The notes below the pieces were generated by a model that was not told the origin of the DNA, made no database searches, and worked only from the letters and a program-made list of their open reading frames with translations. The position numbers were made by a program, and so were the translations under genes. From the NCBI GenBank assembly GCA_014382645.1, contig JACNJI010000350.1, forward strand, positions 1 to 6,255: 6,255 nucleotides of DNA. Reading direction: 5' to 3'. Shown in pieces: positions 1 to 6,255 of this stretch. The number at the start of each line of letters is the position of its first letter. Position 1 is the stretch's first letter. Source of the DNA: Verrucomicrobiota bacterium. Its GTDB lineage: Bacteria > Verrucomicrobiota > Verrucomicrobiia > Opitutales > Seribacteraceae.

Positions 1-1205
1 TCGCCATGGACTGTGTGCCACGGATTTCTCGAGCCCAGTCGATGGATGCCCTCAGCTCGATGGCGAACGTGGCGGGCTATCGCGCAATGGTGGAGGCGGC
101 TCATGAGTTCGGCCGTTTCTTCACGGGTCAGATTACGGCGGCGGGCAAGGTGCCCCCTGCAAAGGTTCTCGTGATCGGAGCTGGGGTGGCGGGACTCTCG
201 GCTATCGGCACAGCCCGAAACATGGGGGCCATCGTAAGGGCTTTTGATACCCGCCCCGCCGTTAAAGAAGAGGTCAAGAGCCTTGGAGCAGAGTTTTTGG
301 AACTGGATTTCGAGGAAGATGGTTCAGGTTCTGGCGGTTATGCCAAGGTGATGAGCAAGGAGTTCATCGAGGCCGAGATGAAACTTTTCGCCGAGCAAGC
401 GGCAGAGGTCGACATAATCGTGACAACGGCGATGATTCCCGGCAAGAAAGCGCCCATTCTGATCACGGAGGAAATGGTGAAGAGCATGAAGGAGGGATCC
501 GTGATCGTGGATCTTGCAGCCGATGGTGGCGGCAACTGCGAACTGACGGTGTCCGGCAAAGCCAACCGAGTTCACGGGGTCACTATTCTCGGTTACTCCG
601 ACTTACCCTCTCGTTTGCCTACGCAGTCAAGCCGTCTCTACGGCAATAATTTGACAAAACTTCTTCAACTGCTTGGTGGACCTGAAAATTTCACCATCGA
701 TTTCGAAGACGAAATCCTTCGCGGCGCGACCGTAACGAAGGGGGGCGAGGTGACTTGGCCGCCACCCAAGCCAGCAGAACCTTCGCCTGCTCCAATAGTC
801 GAAACGAGAAACGAAGCAGTGGAGCCTCAATCTTCCGACGCTAAATCGAAATCGTCTCTCTTTAGTCCGGGTGTTTTGCTTGGACTCGTTTGTCTGGCTT
901 TACTTGGCCTTGGATGGATCAGTCCTACCGAGGGGGTATTTCTTCATCAAATCACTGTTTTCGTACTCTCCTGTTTTATCGGTTACATGGTGATTTGGAA
1001 CGTTACTCCCGCCCTTCACACTCCCTTGATGAGTGTAACGAACGCCATCAGTGGCATTATCGTGATCGGTGGTATGCTGTTCGTCTCGGGGTCTCATCAT
1101 CCTTGGCTTCCTTGGTTGTCGGGGGTAGCCATTTTGTTTGCCACCATTAATATTGCCGGTGGCTTTCTTGTTACTCAACGCATGTTGAAGATGTTTCGCA
1201 AATGA
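1..1205 (+). CDS. pntA: NAD(P) transhydrogenase subunit alpha, 5' end missing
   Basis: Alpha subunit of the proton-translocating transhydrogenase of the inner membrane; it binds NAD(H) and passes hydride to NADP(H) on the beta subunit. The frame is open to the window edge. The ATG at 6 is internal: it matches about residue 115 of the 510-residue E. coli protein, so some 114 residues are missing. Residues below are counted from that Met. The conserved PRISRAQ stretch is at 5-11, followed by a Rossmann fold with GAGVAGL at 58-64 and Asp81, placed as in NAD-specific folds. The motif LPTQSS is at 204-209. A Pro-rich linker (about 252-284) leads to four likely membrane helices near 286-306, 312-332, 342-361 and 368-388, so this is the fused alpha1+alpha2 form. 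The end, [11 protein letters not shown], is the typical C-terminus. It overlaps pntB by four bases. The assignment is very secure. Confidence 0.97.
   Translation, partial: AMDCVPRISRAQSMDALSSMANVAGYRAMVEAAHEFGRFFTGQITAAGKVPPAKVLVIGAGVAGLSAIGTARNMGAIVRAFDTRPAVKEEVKSLGAEFLELDFEEDGSGSGGYAKVMSKEFIEAEMKLFAEQAAEVDIIVTTAMIPGKKAPILITEEMVKSMKEGSVIVDLAADGGGNCELTVSGKANRVHGVTILGYSDLPSRLPTQSSRLYGNNLTKLLQLLGGPENFTIDFEDEILRGATVTKGGEVTWPPPKPAEPSPAPIVETRNEAVEPQSSDAKSKSSLFSPGVLLGLVCLALLGLGWISPTEGVFLHQITVFVLSCFIGYMVIWNVTPALHTPLMSVTNAISGIIVIGGMLFVSGSHHPWLPWLSGVAILFATINIAGGFLVTQRMLKMFRK
1187..1204 (+). promoter_or_regulatory. Overlapping stop/start and weak RBS for pntB
   Basis: The four bases ATGA at 1202-1205 contain both the pntB start codon and the TGA stop of pntA. 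The only purine-rich candidate for a ribosome binding site is GAAG at 1187-1190, about 11 bases before the start, which is weak and rather distant. This suggests, by inference, that pntB translation depends on ribosomes finishing pntA, which would keep the two subunits in balance. Confidence 0.55.
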
Positions 1206-2599
1206 GTAGCGGTCTCGTTACTTCGGCTTATCTCGTTTCGGGGTTATTGTTCATCCTCAGTCTCGGGGGGCTCTCCAAGCAGGAGACTGCGCGACGTGGA
1301 AACCTGTATGGCATTCTCGGGATGCTTCTAGCGATCCTCGCGACGCTCGCCACACTTTTAGGAAGCACAGCCCCGAACTTCGAGTTGCTCATACCCCTAA
1401 TGTTGGTCGGAGGCCTGATCGGAGCCGTTTTGGCGAAGCGAGTCGAGATGACGGCCATGCCCGAGTTGGTGGCCATCCTTCACAGTTTCGTAGGAATGGC
1501 CGCCGTACTGGTTGGAATCGCCAGTTACCTTGAGCATCAGGACCACGAAGGTACGGCAAAGCTCATTCACGAAATCGAGGTCGTTTTAGGTGTGTTTATC
1601 GGAAGTATAACTTTTAGCGGTTCAGTGATCGCTTTCGGTAAACTTCGAGGATCCATCTCAGGCAAGCCCCTTCTTTTGCCCGCTCGTCACCTTCTCAATG
1701 TGGGTATGTTGGTGGCATGCGTTTGGTATGGTTCAGCCTTTATGAATGGTTCGGGGGATCCGGCGCTGCACGCCTTGCTCGTGGTCACTGCAATTTCTCT
1801 CGTTTTGGGAATCCACCTCATCATGGCCATTGGCGGAGCGGACATGCCCGTCGTCGTATCGATGCTCAACAGCTATTCCGGTTGGGCCGCGGTAGCGGCG
1901 GGGTTTATGTTGCAGAATGATTTGCTTATCATTACCGGCGCTCTCGTCGGCAGCAGTGGAGCCATTCTCAGTTACATCATGTGCAAGGCCATGAACAGAA
2001 GCTTGGCCAACGTTATTTTCGGTGGGTTCGGAGCGAATGCAGGGAAATCCTCAAGTGGCGGCGAAGGTCATCAGGGAACGGTTACGGAAACATCCGCCGC
2101 CGAAGTGGCCGCCGCTCTCAAGGAAGCTAAAGAGGTCGTCATTGTTCCCGGTTATGGAATGGCTGTGGCCCAGGCGCAACACGTGGTGAGGGATATTGCG
2201 GAGACCCTTCGTTCTCAGGACGTGAACGTGCGATTTGCTATTCACCCCGTGGCCGGACGTCTTCCCGGGCACATGAACGTACTCTTGGCCGAGGCCAACG
2301 TACCCTACGACATCGTGCTGGAGATGGATGAAATCAATGACGATTTACCAGAGGTGGATGTTCTTTTGGTAGTCGGCGCGAACGACATAGTAAATCCGTC
2401 CGCCTTGGAAGATTCGAGTAGCCCGATTGCCGGTATGCCGGTCATCGAAGCTTGGAAGGCAAAGCACGTCGTGGCTTTGAAGCGTAGCATGGCTGCCGGA
2501 TATTCCGGAGTGGAAAACCCACTCTACTTCAAGGACAATACCGATATGCTCTTCGGGGATGCCAAGGATACCTTGTCCGCCGTCTATTCCGCCTTATAG
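1202..2599 (+). CDS. pntB: NAD(P) transhydrogenase subunit beta
   Basis: Beta subunit of the proton-translocating transhydrogenase. It forms most of the proton path through the inner membrane and carries the NADP(H)-binding domain on the cytoplasmic side. At 465 residues it is complete (E. coli PntB has 462). The first 265 or so residues hold about nine hydrophobic segments. His94 in AILHSFVG corresponds to the proton-channel His91 of E. coli, and Asp214 in GGADMPV and Asn223 in SMLNSYSGW are the conserved polar membrane residues. A Gly/Ser-rich hinge (about 277-292) leads to the NADP domain: [11 protein letters not shown] at 316-326, [14 protein letters not shown] at 352-365, DEINDD at 376-381, GAND at 392-395 and KRSM at 427-430, which in the family contacts the NADP 2'-phosphate. 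The ATG start at 1202 aligns with the E. coli N-terminus ([10 protein letters not shown]). All key residues are intact, so it should be functional with PntA. Confidence 0.98.
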   Translation: MSSGLVTSAYLVSGLLFILSLGGLSKQETARRGNLYGILGMLLAILATLATLLGSTAPNFELLIPLMLVGGLIGAVLAKRVEMTAMPELVAILHSFVGMAAVLVGIASYLEHQDHEGTAKLIHEIEVVLGVFIGSITFSGSVIAFGKLRGSISGKPLLLPARHLLNVGMLVACVWYGSAFMNGSGDPALHALLVVTAISLVLGIHLIMAIGGADMPVVVSMLNSYSGWAAVAAGFMLQNDLLIITGALVGSSGAILSYIMCKAMNRSLANVIFGGFGANAGKSSSGGEGHQGTVTETSAAEVAAALKEAKEVVIVPGYGMAVAQAQHVVRDIAETLRSQDVNVRFAIHPVAGRLPGHMNVLLAEANVPYDIVLEMDEINDDLPEVDVLLVVGANDIVNPSALEDSSSPIAGMPVIEAWKAKHVVALKRSMAAGYSGVENPLYFKDNTDMLFGDAKDTLSAVYSAL

Positions 2600-2690
2600 G
2601 GTCGAATTTCGGGTTTTGTTTAAGGTTTAAATCCCTTAATTAGAATACAGACGATATACCGTTGCTTAGAAGCCTTAGACAGGAAAAAGC
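2600..2690. other. Intergenic gap between convergent operons
   Basis: This 91-base AT-rich gap separates the stop of pntB from the stop of lpd. It has no plausible gene. Transcripts from both sides should end in or beyond it, but I see no hairpin with a GC-rich stem followed by a T-run in either direction. The only notable structure is the weak AT-rich inverted repeat listed separately. Confidence 0.8.
2620..2639. terminator. Weak inverted repeat, possible bidirectional terminator
   Basis: TTAAGG at 2620-2625 can pair with CCTTAA at 2634-2639 around an eight-base loop. Its place between two convergent operons fits a shared terminator. However, the stem is only six pairs with two G-C pairs, and neither strand has a proper T-run after it, so it does not meet the usual form of a Rho-independent terminator. 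It may be chance in AT-rich DNA, with Rho ending transcription instead. Confidence 0.2.
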
Positions 2691-4115
2691 TTATTTCTTC
2701 GTTGCTTTCGGATTAGGAAGGTCGGTTATCGTGCCTTCGAACATTTCTGCGGCGAGTCCGACCGATTCGTGTAGGGTAGGGTGGGCATGAATGGTTAGAG
2801 CTAGATCCTCGGCATCGCATCCCATTTCAATGGCCAATCCGATTTCCCCTAGAACTTCGCCTGCATTCGTTCCTACTACCGCGCCTCCTATTATGCGGTT
2901 GGATTCTTTTTCAAAAATGAGTTTCGTCATACCTTCGGCGCAGTCCGATGCCAAGGCGCGTCCGGATGCAGCCCATGGGAAGCTGGCTTTTCCGTACCCT
3001 ATGCCCTCGGCTTTTGCTTCTCGTTCCGTTTTGCCGACCCATGCGACTTCGGGATCGGTGTAGGCTATGGAGGGGATAACCTTGGGATCGAAAAAATGTT
3101 TTTTTCCGGCGATTACTTCGGCCGCGACGTGACCTTCGTGGGCTCCCTTGTGCGCGAGCATAGGCTGCCCCACCACATCGCCAACGGCGTATATGTGCGG
3201 CACGTTTGTCCGCATTTGTTTGTCTACCTTTAGAAAGCCTTTCTCATCGACCTCTACACCTGCTTTGTCGGCATCGATCAATAGCCCGTTTGGCGTTCGA
3301 CCGATGGCCACTAGAACGGCATCGTAATCGCGGATTTCCTTGCTGCCGTCCTTCGACTCCATGGTGACCGAGATGCATTCGGGTGTCGCATCGACTGCAG
3401 TCACCTTGGTTTCGAGCATTATGTTATAGTCGTCTGCAATTGTTCCGGTAAAAGTTTTTGCGACATCCTTGTCGGCGGCGGGCATTAACTGGTCGAACAT
3501 TTCGACGACATCCAGCTTGGAGCCAAGGGCATGATAGACCATCCCCATTTCGAGTCCAATCACTCCTCCGCCCATGAGAAGAAGTCGATTCGGAATCTCC
3601 TTCAGTTCCAAGGCATCGGTAGAATCCCAGATTCGAGGATCTTCATGCGGAATAAATGGCAGTTCAATGGGACGAGAACCCACGGCCAAAATAGCATGCT
3701 CGAAATTCACGGATGTCGTTTCGTCACCGCTTTCCACTTGGATATGATTAGGCCCGGTGAATTTACCTTGTCCGTTAAGGACTTGGCATTTCCTCATTTT
3801 GGCCATGCCTCCGAGACCATCCGTAAGTTTTCCAATTACTTGTTCCTTCCACTGCCGCACCTTAGTGATGTCAATTACGGGCTCTCCGAAGCTGACGCCA
3901 TGCTCTTCCATGGATTTCGCATCCTTGATCACCTTGGCAAGGTGCAAGAGAGCTTTGGAAGGGATGCACCCGACGTTGAGGCAAACTCCGCCAAGCGTGG
4001 AGTGACGTTCAATAATTATCGTGTCAAATCCAAGGTCAGCGCAGCGGAAGGCGGCGGCGTAACCAGCCGGCCCCGACCCTAGAATGGCAACCTGTGTCTT
4101 GATTTCCTTACTCAT
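2691..4115 (-). CDS. lpd: Dihydrolipoyl dehydrogenase (E3)
   Basis: FAD-dependent E3 component of pyruvate dehydrogenase: it reoxidises the dihydrolipoyl groups of E2 and makes NADH in the cytoplasm. From the ATG at 4115 it is 474 residues, the length of E. coli Lpd. The N-terminal FAD site is GSGPAG at 13-18. The redox-active disulfide is Cys45/Cys50 in GGVCLNVGCIPSK. The NAD site is GGGVIGLEMG at 182-191, the second FAD motif is GDVVGQPMLAH at 312-322, and the catalytic His445/Glu450 pair lies in HPTLHE near the C-terminus in the dimerisation domain. The frame can be extended to a TTG at 4145, adding ten residues, but the ATG start (MSKEIKTQ) aligns with the E. coli N-terminus (MSTEIKTQ). 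It lies 10 bases after the aceF stop as the last gene of the operon. Other 2-oxoacid complexes may share this E3, as in E. coli; that is inference here. Confidence 0.98.
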   Translation of the reverse strand: MSKEIKTQVAILGSGPAGYAAAFRCADLGFDTIIIERHSTLGGVCLNVGCIPSKALLHLAKVIKDAKSMEEHGVSFGEPVIDITKVRQWKEQVIGKLTDGLGGMAKMRKCQVLNGQGKFTGPNHIQVESGDETTSVNFEHAILAVGSRPIELPFIPHEDPRIWDSTDALELKEIPNRLLLMGGGVIGLEMGMVYHALGSKLDVVEMFDQLMPAADKDVAKTFTGTIADDYNIMLETKVTAVDATPECISVTMESKDGSKEIRDYDAVLVAIGRTPNGLLIDADKAGVEVDEKGFLKVDKQMRTNVPHIYAVGDVVGQPMLAHKGAHEGHVAAEVIAGKKHFFDPKVIPSIAYTDPEVAWVGKTEREAKAEGIGYGKASFPWAASGRALASDCAEGMTKLIFEKESNRIIGGAVVGTNAGEVLGEIGLAIEMGCDAEDLALTIHAHPTLHESVGLAAEMFEGTITDLPNPKATKK

Positions 4116-4125
4116 GGGTGCAGAC

Positions 4126-5688
4126 TCAAGCCCCGTTGTCGGCAACTTCGCTTAACGCTTCCTTGAGGAAATTCAGAAAGCGGACGCCATCGGCTCCATC
4201 GATTACTCGATGATCATAAGAAAGAGACAGAGGCAACATGAGTCGAGGGTCGAAGGATTTACCATTCCAAACTGGTTTCTGCGCAGATCGGGACAGTCCG
4301 AGAATTCCTACGTTGGGGGCATTCACTATGGGAGTAAATGCAGTACCTCCGAGACCACCGAGGCTGGAAATAGTGAAGCTCGACCCCATCATCTCTTCCT
4401 TGGTAAGCTTCCCGTCCCGAGCCTTGGCTGAAAGAGAAAACAGGTCATGGGTTAGCTCCTCGGCAGACTTCCTGTCTACTCCCCGTACTACAGGGACAAC
4501 AAGTCCGTTGGGCGTATCCACGGCAATGCCAATGTCGACGTATTTCTTGAGAATCAAACTTTTGCCATCCAAGGATAAAGAGGAATTCATCGGAGGTAGA
4601 TTCTGCAGAGCCTTGGCGACGGCTTGCATGACAAAAACAAGAATCGTGTATTTTACACCGGTTTCCTTTTTGGCCTCTTCTACGTTCCGTTTCTTCCGTA
4701 GGCTTTCCAACTCGGTTACGTCCACCTCATCCCATTGAGTGACGTGAGGAATCCGAACCCAATTACGGTGCAGGTTGGCTCCGGTAAGTTTTTGGATTCT
4801 CGTAAGGGGCTTCTTCTCCACTTCCCCGAACTTGGCAAAATCCACTTCAGGCCATGGAAGCAAATCCAATCCTCCCCCTCCGGAATCAAGACGACGGAGA
4901 GCTTCCTTGACGTATTCCTGAACATCTTCCTTGAGTATGCGATTTTTCCGACCCGTGCCCTTGACTTTAGCCAAGTTGACCCCGAACTCTCTTGCCAGCC
5001 GCCTAACAACTGGAGATGCGTGAGCATATTCCCGGTTTTCAACAAATGTCTCTGATGGTATGGCTGTGCTTTTCTTTACAGGACTGGATGCGACCGGTTG
5101 AGGCTTTGATTGGGAGGAACCGGAAGGTGGCGCGGGCTTGGGTTCGGCCACCGATGAAGTGACCTCGAAAATCATGATCAATGCACCTGTGGACAGCATG
5201 TCTCCGGTGGCCACTTTAATTTCCTTCACGACTCCCGCGAAAGGAGAAGGTACTTCCATTGCAGCCTTGTCCCCCTCAACCGCAATCAATGAGGCATCGG
5301 CTTCAACTGAATCGCCAACGGCCACGATAACCTGAGTTACTTCCACTTCATCCGCTCCGATGTCAGGAAGATGCACTTCCTTATCTTCGGGTGAGGGTGC
5401 CACGCTTGAAGCATCGGTCGGTGATTCTTTAACTTCAGTTTGAGGAGTTTCGGATTCCACAGAGTCTAAAAGAAGGATCAGTGCTCCCGTGGACACTTCG
5501 TCCCCTACGGAAATCCTAATTTCTTCAACAGTCCCCGCCAGTGGAGACGGCACCTCCATTGCAGCCTTGTCCCCCTCAATTGCAATCAACGGAGTCTCCA
5601 ATTCGACTACGTCTCCGACCTTTACTAAAATCTCGGTAACCTCGGCTTGATCGGCTCCGATGTCGGGCAAATGAATTTCGCTGCTCAT
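4126..5688 (-). CDS. aceF: Pyruvate dehydrogenase E2, dihydrolipoyllysine acetyltransferase
   Basis: Core E2 subunit of pyruvate dehydrogenase; it accepts the acetyl group from E1 on swinging lipoyl arms and transfers it to CoA. The 520-residue protein has two lipoyl domains (about 3-76 and 103-176), each with the [12 protein letters not shown] motif that places the lipoylated lysine at 41 and 141. The linkers between domains are acidic/Ser-rich (77-102) and Pro/Ala/Ser-rich (177-222). The peripheral-subunit-binding domain follows at about 223-260 ([15 protein letters not shown]), then the catalytic domain from about 292, ending with [11 protein letters not shown], where His493 and Asp497 are the catalytic pair. 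E. coli AceF has three lipoyl domains and 630 residues, so this is a shorter two-domain version; such variation is known in the family. The ATG start is supported by an AGAGA-type ribosome site and by direct entry into the first lipoyl domain. It lies 12 bases after aceE and 10 before lpd. Confidence 0.97.
   Translation of the reverse strand: MSSEIHLPDIGADQAEVTEILVKVGDVVELETPLIAIEGDKAAMEVPSPLAGTVEEIRISVGDEVSTGALILLLDSVESETPQTEVKESPTDASSVAPSPEDKEVHLPDIGADEVEVTQVIVAVGDSVEADASLIAVEGDKAAMEVPSPFAGVVKEIKVATGDMLSTGALIMIFEVTSSVAEPKPAPPSGSSQSKPQPVASSPVKKSTAIPSETFVENREYAHASPVVRRLAREFGVNLAKVKGTGRKNRILKEDVQEYVKEALRRLDSGGGGLDLLPWPEVDFAKFGEVEKKPLTRIQKLTGANLHRNWVRIPHVTQWDEVDVTELESLRKKRNVEEAKKETGVKYTILVFVMQAVAKALQNLPPMNSSLSLDGKSLILKKYVDIGIAVDTPNGLVVPVVRGVDRKSAEELTHDLFSLSAKARDGKLTKEEMMGSSFTISSLGGLGGTAFTPIVNAPNVGILGLSRSAQKPVWNGKSFDPRLMLPLSLSYDHRVIDGADGVRFLNFLKEALSEVADNGA
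5161..5382 (-). repeat. Second lipoyl-domain repeat unit of aceF
   Basis: This unit encodes residues 103-176 of AceF ([11 protein letters not shown] to IMIFEV) and is a direct repeat of the unit at 5461-5682, offset by exactly 300 bases. The core around the lipoylated lysine is identical over 25 bases (5255-5279 against 5555-5579), and an 11-base match (5354-5364 against 5654-5664) marks the IGAD region. The rest has diverged but keeps the same protein fold. Confidence 0.85.
5461..5682 (-). repeat. First lipoyl-domain repeat unit of aceF
   Basis: This unit encodes residues 3-76 of AceF ([11 protein letters not shown] to LILLLD), the N-terminal lipoyl domain. It pairs with the second unit 300 bases away. 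Lys41 is the expected lipoylation site. The two units differ mainly on the outer faces of the domain (for example [10 protein letters not shown] against [10 protein letters not shown]), while the lysine turn is the same at both protein and DNA level. Confidence 0.85.
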
Positions 5689-5700
5689 GGCTTATTCTCT
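5686..5700 (-). promoter_or_regulatory. Ribosome binding site and start of aceF
   Basis: Read on the minus strand, the purine run AGAGAGAA lies about six bases before the ATG at 5688, a reasonable Shine-Dalgarno match that fixes this start. The run begins within the aceE TAG stop codon (5701-5703), so the two genes are only 12 bases apart and likely translated from one transcript. Confidence 0.6.
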
Positions 5701-6255
5701 CTAAGCGAAGAGAGGATTGGTGATGTCGACGTCGATACCAAATTTATCGATGGCTTCAGAGACGAGACTCTTTTCCACATCGCCTCGCTTAGACAACTCG
5801 TGCAGGGCGGCAACTACAACGTATGTAGCGTTAACCTCAAAGTGACGACGTAAGTTAGAGCGACTGTCGGAACGACCGAAGCCATCCGTCCCCAGAACCT
5901 TGTATGAGGAACCGGGAAGGTAGGGTCTGATCTGTTCAGCGTGATTCTTGATGTAATCAGTCGATGCGATGGCAGGTTCTTCTCCCATGACATCGGTGAC
6001 ATATGCGGAACGGGGTTCGGACTCGGGATGCAGCATATTGTATCTGGCGACGTCCTGTCCGTCTCGAGCGAGTTCGTTGAAAGAGGTTACGCTGAAAACA
6101 TCCGATGCAATTTGGTATTCCTCGCTCAAGATTTCGGCGGCCTTGATTACCTCGTTTAGAATTGTCCCCGAACCCAGGAGTTGAACCTTTGACTTTTCAC
6201 CATCGTGGCTAAGTAATTTGTATATTCCCCTGCGAATTCCTTCCTCTACGCCATC
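5701..6255 (-). CDS. aceE: Pyruvate dehydrogenase E1, C-terminal part only
   Basis: Thiamine-diphosphate E1 component that decarboxylates pyruvate and acetylates the lipoyl groups of E2. Only the last 184 residues are in the window; the frame stays open to the edge and the first codon read is Asp (GAT at 6255). The homodimeric E1 type of Gammaproteobacteria is 887 residues in E. coli, so about 700 residues, including the thiamine-binding region, lie beyond the window. What is visible is the C-terminal transketolase-like domain: GVEEGIRRGIYKLL at 2-15, VQLLGSGTIL at 24-33, SVTSFNELARDGQD at 55-68, NMLHP, ASTDY, and the highly conserved GTDGFGRSDSR at 122-132 followed by HFEV. It ends in NPLFA, where E. 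coli has NPRLA. It is upstream of aceF in the same operon. Confidence 0.97.
   Translation of the reverse strand, partial: DGVEEGIRRGIYKLLSHDGEKSKVQLLGSGTILNEVIKAAEILSEEYQIASDVFSVTSFNELARDGQDVARYNMLHPESEPRSAYVTDVMGEEPAIASTDYIKNHAEQIRPYLPGSSYKVLGTDGFGRSDSRSNLRRHFEVNATYVVVAALHELSKRGDVEKSLVSEAIDKFGIDVDITNPLFA

Noticed and set aside
6..8. ATG at 6 as the true start of pntA
   Set aside because: It would remove the first half of the NAD-binding domain. The preceding codon GCC (Ala) continues the conserved [12 protein letters not shown] sequence, so the gene runs on upstream of the window.
2561..2577. Hairpin CAAGG-ATA-CCTTG near the end of pntB as a terminator
   Set aside because: It lies inside the coding sequence before the stop codon, has a short stem, and is not followed by a T-run.
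2664..2673. GCTT-AG-AAGC inverted repeat in the intergenic gap
   Set aside because: A two-base loop cannot form a stable hairpin and four pairs are expected by chance.
3531..4082. A 183-codon open frame on the plus strand, opposite lpd
   Set aside because: It is entirely antisense to a well-conserved gene, has no recognisable motif, and is rich in His, Ser, Arg and Phe as expected of a shadow frame.
4238..5055. Long plus- and minus-strand frames of 106 to 166 codons within aceF
   Set aside because: All overlap the conserved catalytic and subunit-binding parts of aceF, have no family features, and are explained by the codon composition of the real gene.

Overview
This window holds core-metabolism genes of a Gram-negative bacterium, in two operons that point at each other. 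On the plus strand are pntA (5' end cut off by the window edge) and pntB, the two subunits of the proton-translocating NAD(P) transhydrogenase. On the minus strand are aceE (only its C-terminal fifth is in the window), aceF and lpd, encoding the E1, E2 and E3 components of the pyruvate dehydrogenase complex. The operons converge on a 91-base AT-rich gap (2600-2690). There is no other stretch of more than about 12 bases without a gene.

All five proteins closely follow the gammaproteobacterial (E. coli) versions as I remember them. PntA has the long form with its own C-terminal membrane segments. AceE is the large homodimeric E1 type, and Lpd has the 474-residue E. coli-like length and motifs. 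The organism is therefore probably a gammaproteobacterium or another Gram-negative lineage with the same enzyme types. The sequence alone does not let me choose a genus, and AceF has two lipoyl domains rather than the three of E. coli.

The two operons are linked functionally. Pyruvate dehydrogenase makes acetyl-CoA and, through Lpd, NADH. PntAB sits in the inner membrane and uses the proton gradient to move hydride from NADH to NADP+, supplying NADPH. The promoters and upstream control regions of both operons lie outside the window, so regulation cannot be read here.

I found no RNA gene, mobile element, CRISPR array or unknown gene. I do not see a previously undescribed system. The most notable details are a lipoyl-domain duplication in aceF whose DNA still keeps an identical 25-base core, the side-by-side convergent placement of the two operons, and a short junction lacking a clear terminator.
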